Source of the DNA: Brassica napus | Lineage: Eukaryota; Streptophyta; Magnoliopsida; Brassicales; Brassicaceae | Direction: 5' to 3' | NCBI RefSeq assembly: GCF_020379485.1 | Contig: NC_063443.1 | Span: 17,541,531-17,605,530 of the forward strand | DNA: 64,000 nt | In this document: piece by piece, positions 23,079 to 35,305 of the stretch | Numbering within the stretch: the stretch's first letter is position 1 | Layout of the letters: every line of letters starts with the position of its first letter | Position numbers and translations under genes: made by a program | The notes under the pieces: generated by a model | Database searches by the model: none | What the model was told of the DNA's origin: nothing | The model's input: the letters and a program-made list of their open reading frames with translations, nothing else

Positions 23079-25081
23079 TTAATCCATAGCAGTCTTGTTT
23101 TTCCGACCTGTTAAAGGCTTTGGTAACCCATCAAAGATTGAGCTTGTGATAGCCGCAGGTGTAAGCAAATCAGGCTTCAAACTCCACTTAGAAGTCGGCC
23201 ATAGAGACAGCGATGATGAACCGTTACTGTTGTTACCTTCTGGATCTTGTAGACTCGATGCACTCGACGATTTTCTCACACTGCCAAAACTGTCTGAAAC
23301 TGGAGCATCCATCAAGTTGATTGGTACAGGATTGAAGTTACTAGTCTCAGATTCTGCTGATGATAGATTAGTTCTGCTCGAGGCTTTCGATCTCAAAGCT
23401 AAGCCTTTTCCAGCTATCGATAAAAACCCGCCATTGCTGCTGCTGTTCTCTTCTTTCAGCAGAAGCTCTGGCGTCCGGGATGAAAAATCTGCTTCGGATT
23501 TTTGGCGTCTTCTTCTGAACTTATCAGCACTCGTTTCCTGAGCGGTGTTGTTGTTGTTGTCCGGTGATTGGTTAACCTCGTCGAAAAGTGCATTGGCCAA
23601 GCTTCTGGATTTCCTGTGGTGGTTTAAGGGAGTGTTTGTCGAAGGGAAAGGTCTGAGGTACTGATTATTACTACCGTTGCTGGAGAAATGATGATGAGAA
23701 GTCTCTGTCTTGTTGTTGTAAGTTCCCATCTCCAAGAATCCTCCTTCGGAAACTGTTCTGTTTGCTGGTTTTAGCCCGTAGTAACCTTGAAGGGAAGACA
23801 TGGCTGGAGAAACTTTCTTATCCGAAGATTTTAATCTCAGAGACTGGAATGAGTCGAACATATCGTTGTGGCTATCGTTTGGCGGTTCCAGTTCGTGGCA
23901 TGAACATCCCTCTCTGCAAATAAAGATCGCATGAGAAGAGAACCAGTTGATATTGAATATGGAGCGCAACCAAAGGCTCTATCTTTGGGAAAATTAAGAA
24001 ACAAAGTTTAGTTAATAAAGTACCCATGGTGTAAGGAGCCATTAGATAAACAAGGAGAAGGAGGATGTCTTCCAGGTAACGGAATCTGAAGAGACTTGAG
24101 AGCAAACATTTGAAGATCAGTAACAAGTCCATTCATCTTTTTCACATCTGCAACCTGAAAGCAGAGGCATTTCCAACAACACAAAATCAAAATCAAAACA
24201 TTAAAAAAAAACAAAACTTTTTCCTCCTCATGTGTTCTTCATCATCATATCATCCCTCAATTCAAAAATAAATAAAATCTCTTTAAAATCTGTAACTTGA
24301 AAGCAAAGCATCTTAATAACACAAAAAAAAAAAACAGAACATAAAAACCAAATTTTTTTTTTGTTCCTGATGTGTTCATGCCTCAATTCAAAATAAATAA
24401 AATCTTTTTAACATCTTCAACTTGAAAGCAAAGCATTTTAATAACACAAATAAAAACAGAACATAAAAACCAATTTTTTTTTTGTTCCTCATGTGTTCTT
24501 CATCATGCCTCAATTCAAAATAAATAAAATCTTTTTAACATCCTCAACTTGAAAGCAAAGCATTTTAATAACACAAAAAAAAAATAAACAGAACATAAAA
24601 ACCAAAACTTTTTGTTCCTCATGTGTTCTTCATCATGCCTCAATTCAATTTTTTTTTTTAAATATTCATTTCTACCAACACTATTAATTAAACCTCTAAT
24701 TAAAAGTCCCATTCAACAACAACCTTTTAGCAAATTCCAAACCTAATCTCATCATGGCAAAATATCTTCTTCTTTTTATATTACCTCAACGCCGTATTTA
24801 ATGGCAATGCCGGCGAGAGTATCGAACTTGGATACGCGGTGCTCGATATATCCCCGGTCCGGCGAATTGGAGCCAGGAAACGGCGGGGAAGAGCTGGAAG
24901 GTGGAGGAGACGAAGTCGGCGACGGGATCCGAAGAATCTTAGATCTAGAAGGACTCTTCTCTCTCGAATTCTCCAACCGATCTAAGAATCCACCGTAATA
25001 ATCATCATCACGGAACTTTCCGTTGCTGTATTGCGGAGTCCCGTTGCGATTCGAAAGCCTTCTCTCTCGATCCATAAACAT
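23079..25081 (-). CDS. LysM-domain protein (At5g08200 type)
   Basis: Three exons on the minus strand, 25081-24785, 24154-24024 and 23913-23079, give 420 residues in frame. One LysM fold spans the first junction (about residues 79-127: EHRVSKFDTLAGIAIKYGVE, VADVKKMNGL, ALKSLQIPLPG). LysM modules in other proteins bind N-acetylglucosamine polymers, but there is no signal peptide or transmembrane segment, so this is one of the intracellular plant LysM proteins of unknown role. The N-terminal ~75 residues are Ser/Pro-rich; the C-terminal two thirds are low-complexity (Ser, Asn) with a CSCHELEPPND motif right after exon 2. An in-frame ATG two codons downstream (25075) is an equally good start. Intron 1 is filled with tandem repeats. 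Confidence 0.85.
24149..24652 (-). repeat. Four tandem ~110-140 bp repeats in LysM intron 1
   Basis: Units starting near 24149, 24291, 24416 and 24543 each contain, on the plus strand, ACTTGAAAGCAAAGCAT (or a variant), an A-rich run with CAGAACATAAAAACC, a T/C-rich run TTTTGTTCCTCATGTGTTC and CCTCAATTCAAAATAAATA. The first unit overlaps the 3' splice site of the intron (CAACCTGAAAGC). The other three carry derived copies of that splice region. Confidence 0.85.
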
Positions 25082-26273
25082 AACAATAGTCTCTTGACCT
25101 CTATCCTAAAACTAGATCTGATCAGAATTCAAACATCAAGCTCGAGGGGGAACGAAAACGAACGGTGAGGGAGAGATTAAAGGAAGAGGCGTTGAGCGAT
25201 TAAACGAAACTCGTGGACTAAAGAGTCGATTTTGTTTTTAAGGATTCGATTTGAGTTTTTCTTTCTTCTTTTTCGCAGATTTTACGGGGGAAACGAACGA
25301 GAGAGATCTCTGTGTGCTCCTCCTCCTCTCTCTCTCGTCGCATCGGTGGGGAATTATATCGAATTTTTATTTTTAATGAGAGCTCAAAAATAGATGAGGA
25401 ACGAACATACACTATCGCATTATTATTATTAAGAAATTAAGAATATGCTTTTCTAAAATAAATCGCTTTACAACTAAAACAAATTGACATCCATTTTGCT
25501 TTCCGACGTTAATAATTTGTTTTTTTTTTTAAATCATTGCATTTTAAGAAACATGTAAGCAAGTTTTTTTTAATAATAACACTAAAATGTTCGAATATTA
25601 TTAAAAAGGAATTTGAGATATTTATTGAGATTTTGATTCGGTCAAAAGAAATTTATCTAGTGGATAATAAGAAGAGCTTATAAAGTCAAAAAAACCAAGT
25701 CTGTATCTTTGACAAAACAAAATGTCGGCGAGGGGCAGAGTCTAGCTAGTTAAATCACATTCTTCTTTACACAACTAGTAATAAATAAAACAATTAATTA
25801 CAGACGTACGGTTTAATTAAACACATTCCTAACCTACCACAAACTCAAGAGAGAGATAGAGAGTGGTCACAGTGGTCCAACCTCTCTCTCTCGTATGGCT
25901 TTAAATGCTTGGTTTGAGACAAATGTCAGGTTACTTTGAGTCCTTTGAACGTTGGTGATCCTACATGACGATTATATTCATACAACGCAGTATGAAATGT
26001 TGTTTGAACATTTGTGTTGAAGCCTGAATGCGTGATTATCGATCTCTCCGTTTACCTCCAACTTGCAACTCTGACATCAAGTATCTCCCAAGGGTTCAGT
26101 TCGATGTCTCATTGTATGAGTTATGTCTTGGTGGCTAGCTTCCTATACATAGTAAAGCTTGTTGAGGTTTATTCAAGTTGTTAGAGGGGTCATATACCGT
26201 TGGCTTATATGTTTTCATCCAGTCAAGAATGTAATTCGATACTATTATTATAATATGTTTAGAAAGAGACATC
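25082..26273. promoter_or_regulatory. LysM-gene 5' UTR/promoter and spacer
   Basis: 25082-25390 is the probable leader of the minus-strand LysM gene; it has a CT-rich run (tcctcctcctctctctctctc) near 25316-25336. Beyond that is AT-rich spacer up to the tRNA. Arabidopsis has an annotated microRNA gene (MIR834) in this part of the block; no matching hairpin was seen here. Confidence 0.4.
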
Positions 26274-26346
26274 GGGGATGTAGCTCAGATGGTAGAGCGC
26301 TCGCTTAGCATGCGAGAGGTACGGGGATCGATACCCCGCATCTCCA
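26274..26346 (+). tRNA. tRNA-Ala (AGC)
   Basis: Complete cloverleaf: acceptor arm GGGGATG/CATCTCC with one G-T pair, D-arm GCTC...GAGC, anticodon arm CTCGC-TTAGCAT-GCGAG with anticodon AGC, five-base variable loop, T-arm CGGGG-ATCGATA-CCCCG. The T-loop begins ATCGA instead of TTCGA. The G3-T70 pair of the acceptor arm is the identity element for alanine tRNA. No intron; a TTTT stop for RNA polymerase III follows directly. Confidence 0.95.
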
Positions 26347-26816
26347 TTTTTGTTTCAGAAGTAATTTTTGCGACTCGTCCATAACTGGCCTCTTATATAA
26401 CACAAGCAACTCAGATACCTTTTTGGGCCTAGTTAAAATCCGGACAGCCCAAACGTTATTGCTTTTGACTCTTAATCTCTTTTTAACACTTCTTATACTT
26501 TTTTTTGTAGTAGCTTCACAACAGAGTTGGTGTGATAACTAAATTGAAAACGAAATCCAGGATTTAGAACAATCAGCTTATAAATACATGGAACAAGGAT
26601 CTGGATCAGACAGTTGCAAAGAAACAAGGCAATGCTTACTAATTACATCTGAATCACAAAGTGATTTTAGGTTCAAAAGAAGAAGAAGAAAAACAAATCT
26701 AAGTTAAAATGTAAAGAGCATATCAACACCAAGACAGACTTCTTTTTTTTTGCACTTTACAGAGAAATGCTAGAAAAAAAGACAATGTTAAATAAAGGCT
26801 TCTCCCTTCTTCTTGA
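26347..26816. other. Spacer and NF-YB 3' UTR
   Basis: Between the tRNA and the stop codon of the minus-strand NF-YB gene. The part near 26640-26816 is probably 3' UTR. Nothing else recognised. Confidence 0.4.
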
Positions 26817-27575
26817 TTAGCTTTGTAGATTTGACTGCTGTTGGGTATCTACTTGTTGCTCAGGATCTGGCTGAGGAACAGAAACACCACCACCACCATT
26901 CATTCTAGCTCGAGCTTCAGCAAACATCCTCTGTTGTTCCGCTGCTGCTTCCTCCTCCGTCATCTCTGCTCCGCTGTTCATCTTCACACTCCTCTGTGAA
27001 TCTTGCTGCACAATTTCGCAAAACACCAAAATTCAGGTTCTGGCATTTAAAGCAGCTCGGACAATGGAGGGATCTTACCATGGTTTCGTATCGATGCTGC
27101 TCATAAGCAGCGTAGACTTCTTCAACGTATTCCCCAAAGCCAAGAACCTGAAGCGCTTTGAGAACATGCTCAGGTGCGATCGTTCGCTTATCCTCTTTGT
27201 TACACACTTCATTAGACTCTGATGATATAAGATTAATGAACTCTGCGATAACACAAAGATTAGCAGCTACATATACACCTAAATTTGTTTAAGATTATCA
27301 TAAAAGACTTGATCATATTACCAACACAGCACTCGATGAGAAGATCTTGAGCATCTCTAGCAACACGAACATCTGCTGGTAACATCTCCTTTATTATTTT
27401 AGTCATTGTAGCTGAGAAACATCACAAGAACAACGATAACGTATTGTTAATTAAAAGCTTCATGGAAACCACTGATGCAATCAATCCTTGAATCGCAAAT
27501 TCAATAGAGATCAAAGGAACCTTTAGGAAGCGAAGCATCTTCCTTAGACTTTCCAACTATATCCATCGGATCCAT
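26817..27575 (-). CDS. NF-YB12: Histone-fold protein NF-YB12 / NC2beta (Dr1) homologue
   Basis: Histone-fold subunit resembling NC2beta/Dr1, which with NC2alpha binds TBP on DNA and represses or tunes RNA polymerase II initiation; classed in Arabidopsis as NF-YB12. Four exons (27575-27521, 27411-27322, 27242-27079, 27005-26817) give 165 residues, matching the family. It starts MDPMDIVGKSKEDASLPK; the histone fold covers about residues 20-105 (TMTKIIKEMLPADVRVARDA, LLIECCVEFINLISSE, KRTIAPEHVLKALQVLGF). The C-terminal part has EEEAAAEQQRMFAEARARMN followed by a Gln-rich end. All splice sites are GT-AG. Its neighbours MIR162 and LysM match the Arabidopsis order. Confidence 0.93.
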
Positions 27576-28099
27576 CGTTTATCTCTCTGCAGAATCTCAA
27601 TTCAAAAAAACGATATCTAATATGATGAAGAAGAACGAAGAGAGAACGAATCGAGTAACCGACTGACCTCAGATCGAACCGGAGGCTGAGTCACGACGGA
27701 GACGGAGATCTTATCGGCGTGTTTTTTTTTTTTCCTCTCTTCTTTTCGCACTTTCTCTCTCTCTACACGGAAGTCGATTAGGGTAAGAGCTATTAAATGG
27801 GCTTTTTACTAGACCTTTTGAAGCTGGCCCGAACCGGCCCGTTCCAGCGCTTTGATTCTCTGTTTTTGATTTCGAATAACCAAACCATCCGGTTAAAGGG
27901 CTGGATAGTTTTGTAATTACGAGGGAGTTATAACTAAAGTCATTGGTTGATTTGATCAAAAAAAAAAAGACATTGGTTGATTTTGTAGTTATATATTAAA
28001 AAAAAGTCCAAACCTGATCCATCGTAAATTCAGGAGAGAAAAGAAAAAAAGATTTCAGAGATGGGTATCTAATCAATCAGATTCTGGTTGACTTGTTCA
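27576..28099. promoter_or_regulatory. NF-YB12 promoter with site II-like motifs
   Basis: Upstream of the minus-strand NF-YB gene. TGGGCT near 27798 and GGCCCG twice near 27825-27842 resemble site II/TCP-type motifs common in plant housekeeping promoters. The rest is AT-rich. Confidence 0.4.
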
Positions 28100-28395
28100 A
28101 ACATTATGGGTGTAACTGGTGACAAATAAAAGGAACATATGGAATGATAGGAATCACTATTTATGGAATTTTGTGGAATGGAATCAGTATTCCATTTGTT
28201 CATGAACATTTTTGATTTGGAATGATTTTTCAAATGATAGTTAAAATTTTATTTGGAATAATATGGAATGATGTGGAATTGAATGGAATACCCTTTCCAT
28301 TTTTCTTTTGTAAATGGTGAACAATTTTTGGAATGCATAGGAATTAAGCATTCCGGAAGTTTTTATTCCAAAAACATACATTCCAGTTGCAGCCT
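28100..28395. mobile_element. Small hAT-like MITE rich in GGAATG/CATTCC
   Basis: About 290 bp with more than ten GGAAT(G) or ATTCC motifs in both orientations. The outer edges read GGGTGTAACTGG (from about 28107) and CCAGTTGCAGCCT (to about 28396), which match as inverted repeats at 10 of 13 positions. No ORF. Terminal and subterminal structure suggests a hAT-derived MITE. It lies about 350 bp upstream of the MIR162 hairpin. Confidence 0.55.
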
Positions 28396-28729
28396 ATCAC
28401 TCTGTTTCCTTCTTTTTGTGTTTGACTTTCTGTGTAGATCCATAGATCTTACATGAACTCCAGATTCCTTTTGTCCCAGTTTATCTGCAGATGCATGTGT
28501 GTTTCATAGATTTGTTCTACGTTATTATTTTATTCTTGTCCATGTGCGTCTGTCTTGATTGATGAGCCAATAAAGATCTAGCAACTATTGTTACTTATTG
28601 TGCTTGTTTTTTGACCATTGTTTTTCAGATCTGAGATTTATTGTTTGCTCCAAATCGGGAAATTATTCTTTTTTCCCCATTTCATTTCATTTCATTTAAA
28701 AAGTTAAATTTAATTTGTTAGAGAAAAAG

Positions 28730-28850
28730 GAGTAAAAGATGCTGGAGGCAGCGGTTGATCGATCTCTTTGTGGGAATTTTTGAAAAACAAAATTAAAAGC
28801 ATGAACAGATCGATAAACCTCTGCATCCAGCGGTCGCCTCTTCATCAATC
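28730..28850 (+). ncRNA. MIR162a: MIR162a microRNA precursor
   Basis: The 21-base mature miR162 is at 28810-28830 (begins TCGATAAACCTCTGC, ends ATCCAG). It is identical to the conserved plant miR162 as remembered. The opposite arm at 28743-28764 (TGGAGGCAGCGG then TTGATCGATC) pairs with it almost fully, leaving a ~45-base loop. miR162 targets the DICER-LIKE1 mRNA, forming a feedback loop on microRNA processing. The location between NF-YB12 and the NHP2-like gene matches Arabidopsis MIR162A (At5g08185); the duplicate block has MIR162B in a different setting. The surrounding transcript has no clear ORF, as expected. Confidence 0.95.
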
Positions 28851-30529
28851 ATCACTTTTTAATCCGCTTTTAACTTTCAAAGATTACATAATCTTTTTTT
28901 TTTTTGGTTATTGACTCGATCTCTTGTGTACGCAGTAAATTGGTTTCCTAGTACTTTTGTTTGTTTGTTAATTGAGTATACATATGTTCATAGTTGACTG
29001 ATATTCCCTTTGCTTTAAGTCAATGCTATCCAGTGGATCTGGAGTTTGATTATTTCGAAGAAAAAAATCAGTTTTTTTTGTATGAATTATGATTCATCTT
29101 GTATGTTCTGTTCTCAAAGACGTTGTTATTATGTTTCATGTAACCTCTTGGTTTCATAAAGTGATGAATGCTTGCATAACACATTTGTATTTCATCTTTA
29201 CTTAAGAGGATTTTAAGCGCTTGTTTCTGGCATCATAATCTTAGTTTCTATCCTATTTCGTAGTGATTCGATTTGCAGGGATTATATTTCTCAGTTGAAG
29301 CCATGCCACTGGTTCTTGTTACTGTTGGAAGCTGATTTCATGTTTACTCTGAAAGTAGATTTGGTTCGGCGACGCTTTGAGTTGGTTCTAGTAATTTATT
29401 TCTACCTGTAAACATAGGAGATGGATACAAGTTATATAGCATTTATTTTCTGACTTCTGCTATATATTTTTTCTTGGCATGTTTCAAAATTATCAATCAA
29501 ATTTCCACATTTTAATGTTCTATGATATTTATGCTAAAGATCTTTCCAACATAAAGAAAATTATTTATTCAAACTCTTAATGTTATCTGTTCCTCTGAAA
29601 ATCATGAACTCACCTGAAAATGGTCCTGCGTTTTAGGTTTGTTAATACTATCTGCCACTTAACATGGGATGTGTTGCTGTTTGCATTCCACCCATGGATG
29701 ATGTGGTAAGTCTGAATAAAGAGTTCAACAATGGCCTGGTATTCCATCAGCTTATTGACCAACTAAACCATCTATCAACAAATTAATTAGTTGGTCTTTA
29801 ATATAAAATTGAACAGATTGGGGGAATCAGGTATAAGGTTATTATGGGAGCTTTAAACCATCTCCAACATATTTTACTATTTTTTTCAATAAAAAAAATA
29901 TTAAATATGAGACTTGTTTTAATATATTTCTCTAAAATATCAATATCTAAATAAAAATTAAAAGATAGATTAACATTTCTCTAAAAATAGAAGAAAAATA
30001 GCAATATACAATTTAGAACAAAAAATAATAGAGTTGAAATAGTAGATAGTTTACATGGTAGGCTGTAATAGATGATCCGTCCATCCCTGACATTAGTTGG
30101 AAGGTATTCCAAATTTGGGTCAGACAGTATGGTACGTTTTCGGGCTAGTCCACTCTGTAGCACTAAATGCGTTTTTCCCAGGACCGTTCGGATCAGCCGA
30201 TAAAACTTATAAATAAATAAAAAATCTCTCCCATAAATCCTGTTACAGAAACAAATATAGAGATGAATTGGAGTATTATGTTTCCGAGCCTATCATGATC
30301 CGAAACAGCGCGCACCCAAACACGTTTCTCTTTATTAAGGCCCAAATAGTTTAGCCCATAAAAATATCTAAAAACTACACATACGTTTCAAGCCCATGTG
30401 AACTTAGGGCTTCCAAGACTCTCATCTTCTGCACAAGCACATGTATAAAACCCCACATGGTTTGGTATAGCAATTGTCATAAACCCTAACTCACTTCCGC
30501 CACACTTTTTACTCAGTTGCTAGCTCAAC
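28851..30529. other. MIR162 transcript 3' part and NHP2 promoter
   Basis: No protein-coding gene supported. 28851-29760 probably holds the rest of the MIR162 primary transcript. From 30330 to 30529 lies the NHP2-like promoter (listed separately). An AT-rich segment at about 29860-30000 looks like simple decayed repeat. Confidence 0.45.
30338..30490 (+). promoter_or_regulatory. Telo-box and site II promoter of the NHP2-like gene
   Basis: AGGCCCAAATAG and TTAGCCCATA near 30339-30360 and AAGCCCATG near 30390 are site II elements (TGGGCY on the other strand). CATAAACCCTAAC at 30478-30490 contains the telo-box AAACCCTAA, 41 bases before the ATG. This pairing is typical of plant ribosomal-protein and ribosome-biogenesis genes, which fits an NHP2 homologue. 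Confidence 0.75.
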
Positions 30530-31895
30530 ATGGGAAGCGATACCGAAGCAGAGAAGTCGAGTCACAAGGAGGAGAAGAAGAAGGTTATCTCTCTTGCTCC
30601 TATCGCCAAACCTCTCGCCGGCAAAAAGCTCCAGAAGAGAACATTCAAACTCATTCAAAAAGGTACCAATCTTATACATGCTCACTCCCATTAGTGTTCC
30701 TTTGACACTAAAATAGCCTCTGATATATTGTATCTGTTTGTTTCAGCTGCTGGAAACAAATGTCTGAAGAGAGGCGTGAAGGAAGTGGTCAAGAGCATAA
30801 GACGTGGCCAAAAAGGGTTCGCTTTTTTTTCTGTTTCCTTTTCATTTATTCTCGTGAGTGCAGTATATGTTAGTTTAATTAAAACCGTGTACAATTAAGC
30901 CGATGCTCTGGATTTAAAATAATGAATGTAGCATGGTACTGTACACGAAAACTGAACTATGGATCGACATGTCTGCCATCTCTGAGTTTAAATATGATTA
31001 GACGGCCTGGTTTAGATCCACATTATATCCCTCTGTTGTTGTTATTATTAGCTAATTGTAATTAGTATGCATCTGTTCTAGGAAATAGATTGTGACGTGT
31101 ACAATTAAGCCGATGCTCTGGATTAACTAGATGAAGGAAGCATGGTACTGTGCACGAAAACTGAGCTTGCTGCGGATTGACATGTCTGCCCTCTTTGAGT
31201 TTTTCTTTGATAAGAGGGCCTGGTCGAGATCCACATTCTATGCTTATGATGACTTGTCTTTTGTGTATTACTTGTTTTTAGCAATTTACTGTTGGTAGAA
31301 TCCGTGTACAATTAAGCCGATGCTCTGGATTAAACATAATGAATGTAGCATGGTACTGTACACGGAAACTAAATCATGAGTTTGAAATGTCTGTGCCCTC
31401 TCTGAGTACCTAATCGGTTCTTTGATTTGCGGGCCTGGTTTAAACCCACATTCGCCTGTCTATTTTTATTAGAAAAAATGATTACTTGTATACTTTATTC
31501 CTCTGGTTTGTGTTGTAATATATTTTTGTTGTTTTTGTTTCAGATTATGCGTTATAGCTGGAAACATTTCTCCCATCGATGTGATTACCCATCTCCCGGT
31601 CTTGTGTGAAGAAGCTGGTGTTCCTTACGTCTACGTTCCATCCAAAGAAGTAAGCCAGTCTTCTTAAATTCCAAATCTATCTTGTTATGTATCTTTTTGC
31701 TCGTGTCTAAATTTTGTATGGTGTTATATTCAGGATCTTGCGCAAGCCGGGTCTACGAAACGACCAACATGTTGTGTATTGGTCATGCTTAAACCGGCCA
31801 AGGGAGAGCTAAGCGCAGAAGATCTTAAAAAGTTGAAGACAGACTACGAACAAGTCTCTGAAGACGTTAAAGAGCTTTCAACTTCAGTAACCTGA
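30530..31895 (+). CDS. NHP2-like H/ACA snoRNP protein (L7Ae family)
   Basis: Nucleolar L7Ae/L30e/Gadd45 family protein; as NHP2 it is one of four core proteins of H/ACA particles that pseudouridylate rRNA and snRNA. Exons 30530-30662, 30747-30816, 31544-31649 and 31734-31895 give 156 residues, the size of Arabidopsis At5g08180. The basic N-terminus (EEKKKVISLAPIAKPLAGKK) precedes the RNA-binding fold: NKCLKRGVKEVVKSIRRG, then LCVIAGNISPIDVITHLPVL, CEEAGVPYVYVPSKEDLAQA and STKRPTCCVLVM. The RRGQKG loop and ISPIDVI motif are diagnostic. Intron 2 is unusually long (727 bases) and holds three H/ACA-like RNA units. The promoter has telo-box and site II motifs. Confidence 0.93.
30887..31025 (+). 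ncRNA. Putative H/ACA snoRNA, intronic copy 1
   Basis: About 139 bases. Hairpin 1 closes with GTGTAC/GTACAC and an inner stem ATGCT/AGCAT, leaving an internal loop like a pseudouridylation pocket. A single-stranded hinge (GAAAACTGAAC) resembles but does not perfectly match the H box ANANNA. Hairpin 2 closes with GGATC/GATCC. ACA follows, three bases before the proposed 3' end (ACATTA). The target is unknown. Confidence 0.6.
31097..31238 (+). ncRNA. Putative H/ACA snoRNA, intronic copy 2
   Basis: About 142 bases, same layout as copy 1. Hairpin 1 closes with GTGTAC/GTGCAC (a T-G pair replaces T-A). The hinge is GAAAACTGAGC. Hairpin 2 closes with GGAT/ATCC and has the shared strand TGACATGTCTGCC...GGGCCTGG. 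It ends with ACATTC. Changes concentrate in loops while stems are kept. Confidence 0.6.
31304..31453 (+). ncRNA. Putative H/ACA snoRNA, intronic copy 3
   Basis: About 150 bases. Hairpin 1 closes with GTGTAC/GTACAC and keeps AATTAAGCCGATGCTCTGGA. The hinge contains AAACTA, a perfect ANANNA H box. The hairpin 2 base is GTTT/AAAC instead of GGATC/GATCC, a compensatory change. It ends with ACATTC. The downstream end is about 90 bases before the intron's 3' splice site. Confidence 0.62.
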
Positions 31896-34883
<2,988 letters not shown>

Positions 34884-35305
34884 CGGTGTTCGGGTTTTAT
34901 GAATCCTGGCCGTTAGATTTGGTTCAGGAGAGCAAACCGGTTCACCGTTGTATTGTTTCTAAAACCGGATCGGTTTAATATTAGTAAAATCATTTCTGTC
35001 GGTTTAAATACCAAACGGGAAATAAATTTTAATTAGACCCAAAAAGGTGATGATTGTCTTCTTGGTACCACGACTTTTTCTGGTTAAATTTTAAAATATT
35101 TTGTAGTAATGGTTTGTTACATGAACCAATAAGCTAATTGCAACAAATTAATTATGATTAATTTTAATTAGTGAAAATACGGAGAGCTGACATGAATGCT
35201 TTAGCTCTAGAGAATACGAAAGAGCGATTCGAGATCTGGAAAATGCGAATCTGAAGGATCTTCGAAAGGTTTCAATAGAGACTGAGGAAGGAGAGATTGC
35301 ATAGT
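34884..35305. other. Spacer: AIH 3' UTR and kinase promoter
   Basis: Contains the AIH 3' flank and the leader of the kinase gene (about 35200-35305). Nothing else recognised. Confidence 0.4.

Noticed and set aside
23095..23541. 148-codon plus-strand frame over the LysM gene
   Set aside because: Complement of the Ser/Asn-rich LysM coding exon; no domain.
30690..31311. Open frames in the NHP2-like intron
   Set aside because: They overlap the structured RNA repeats and intron; stems and ACA boxes explain the sequence better.
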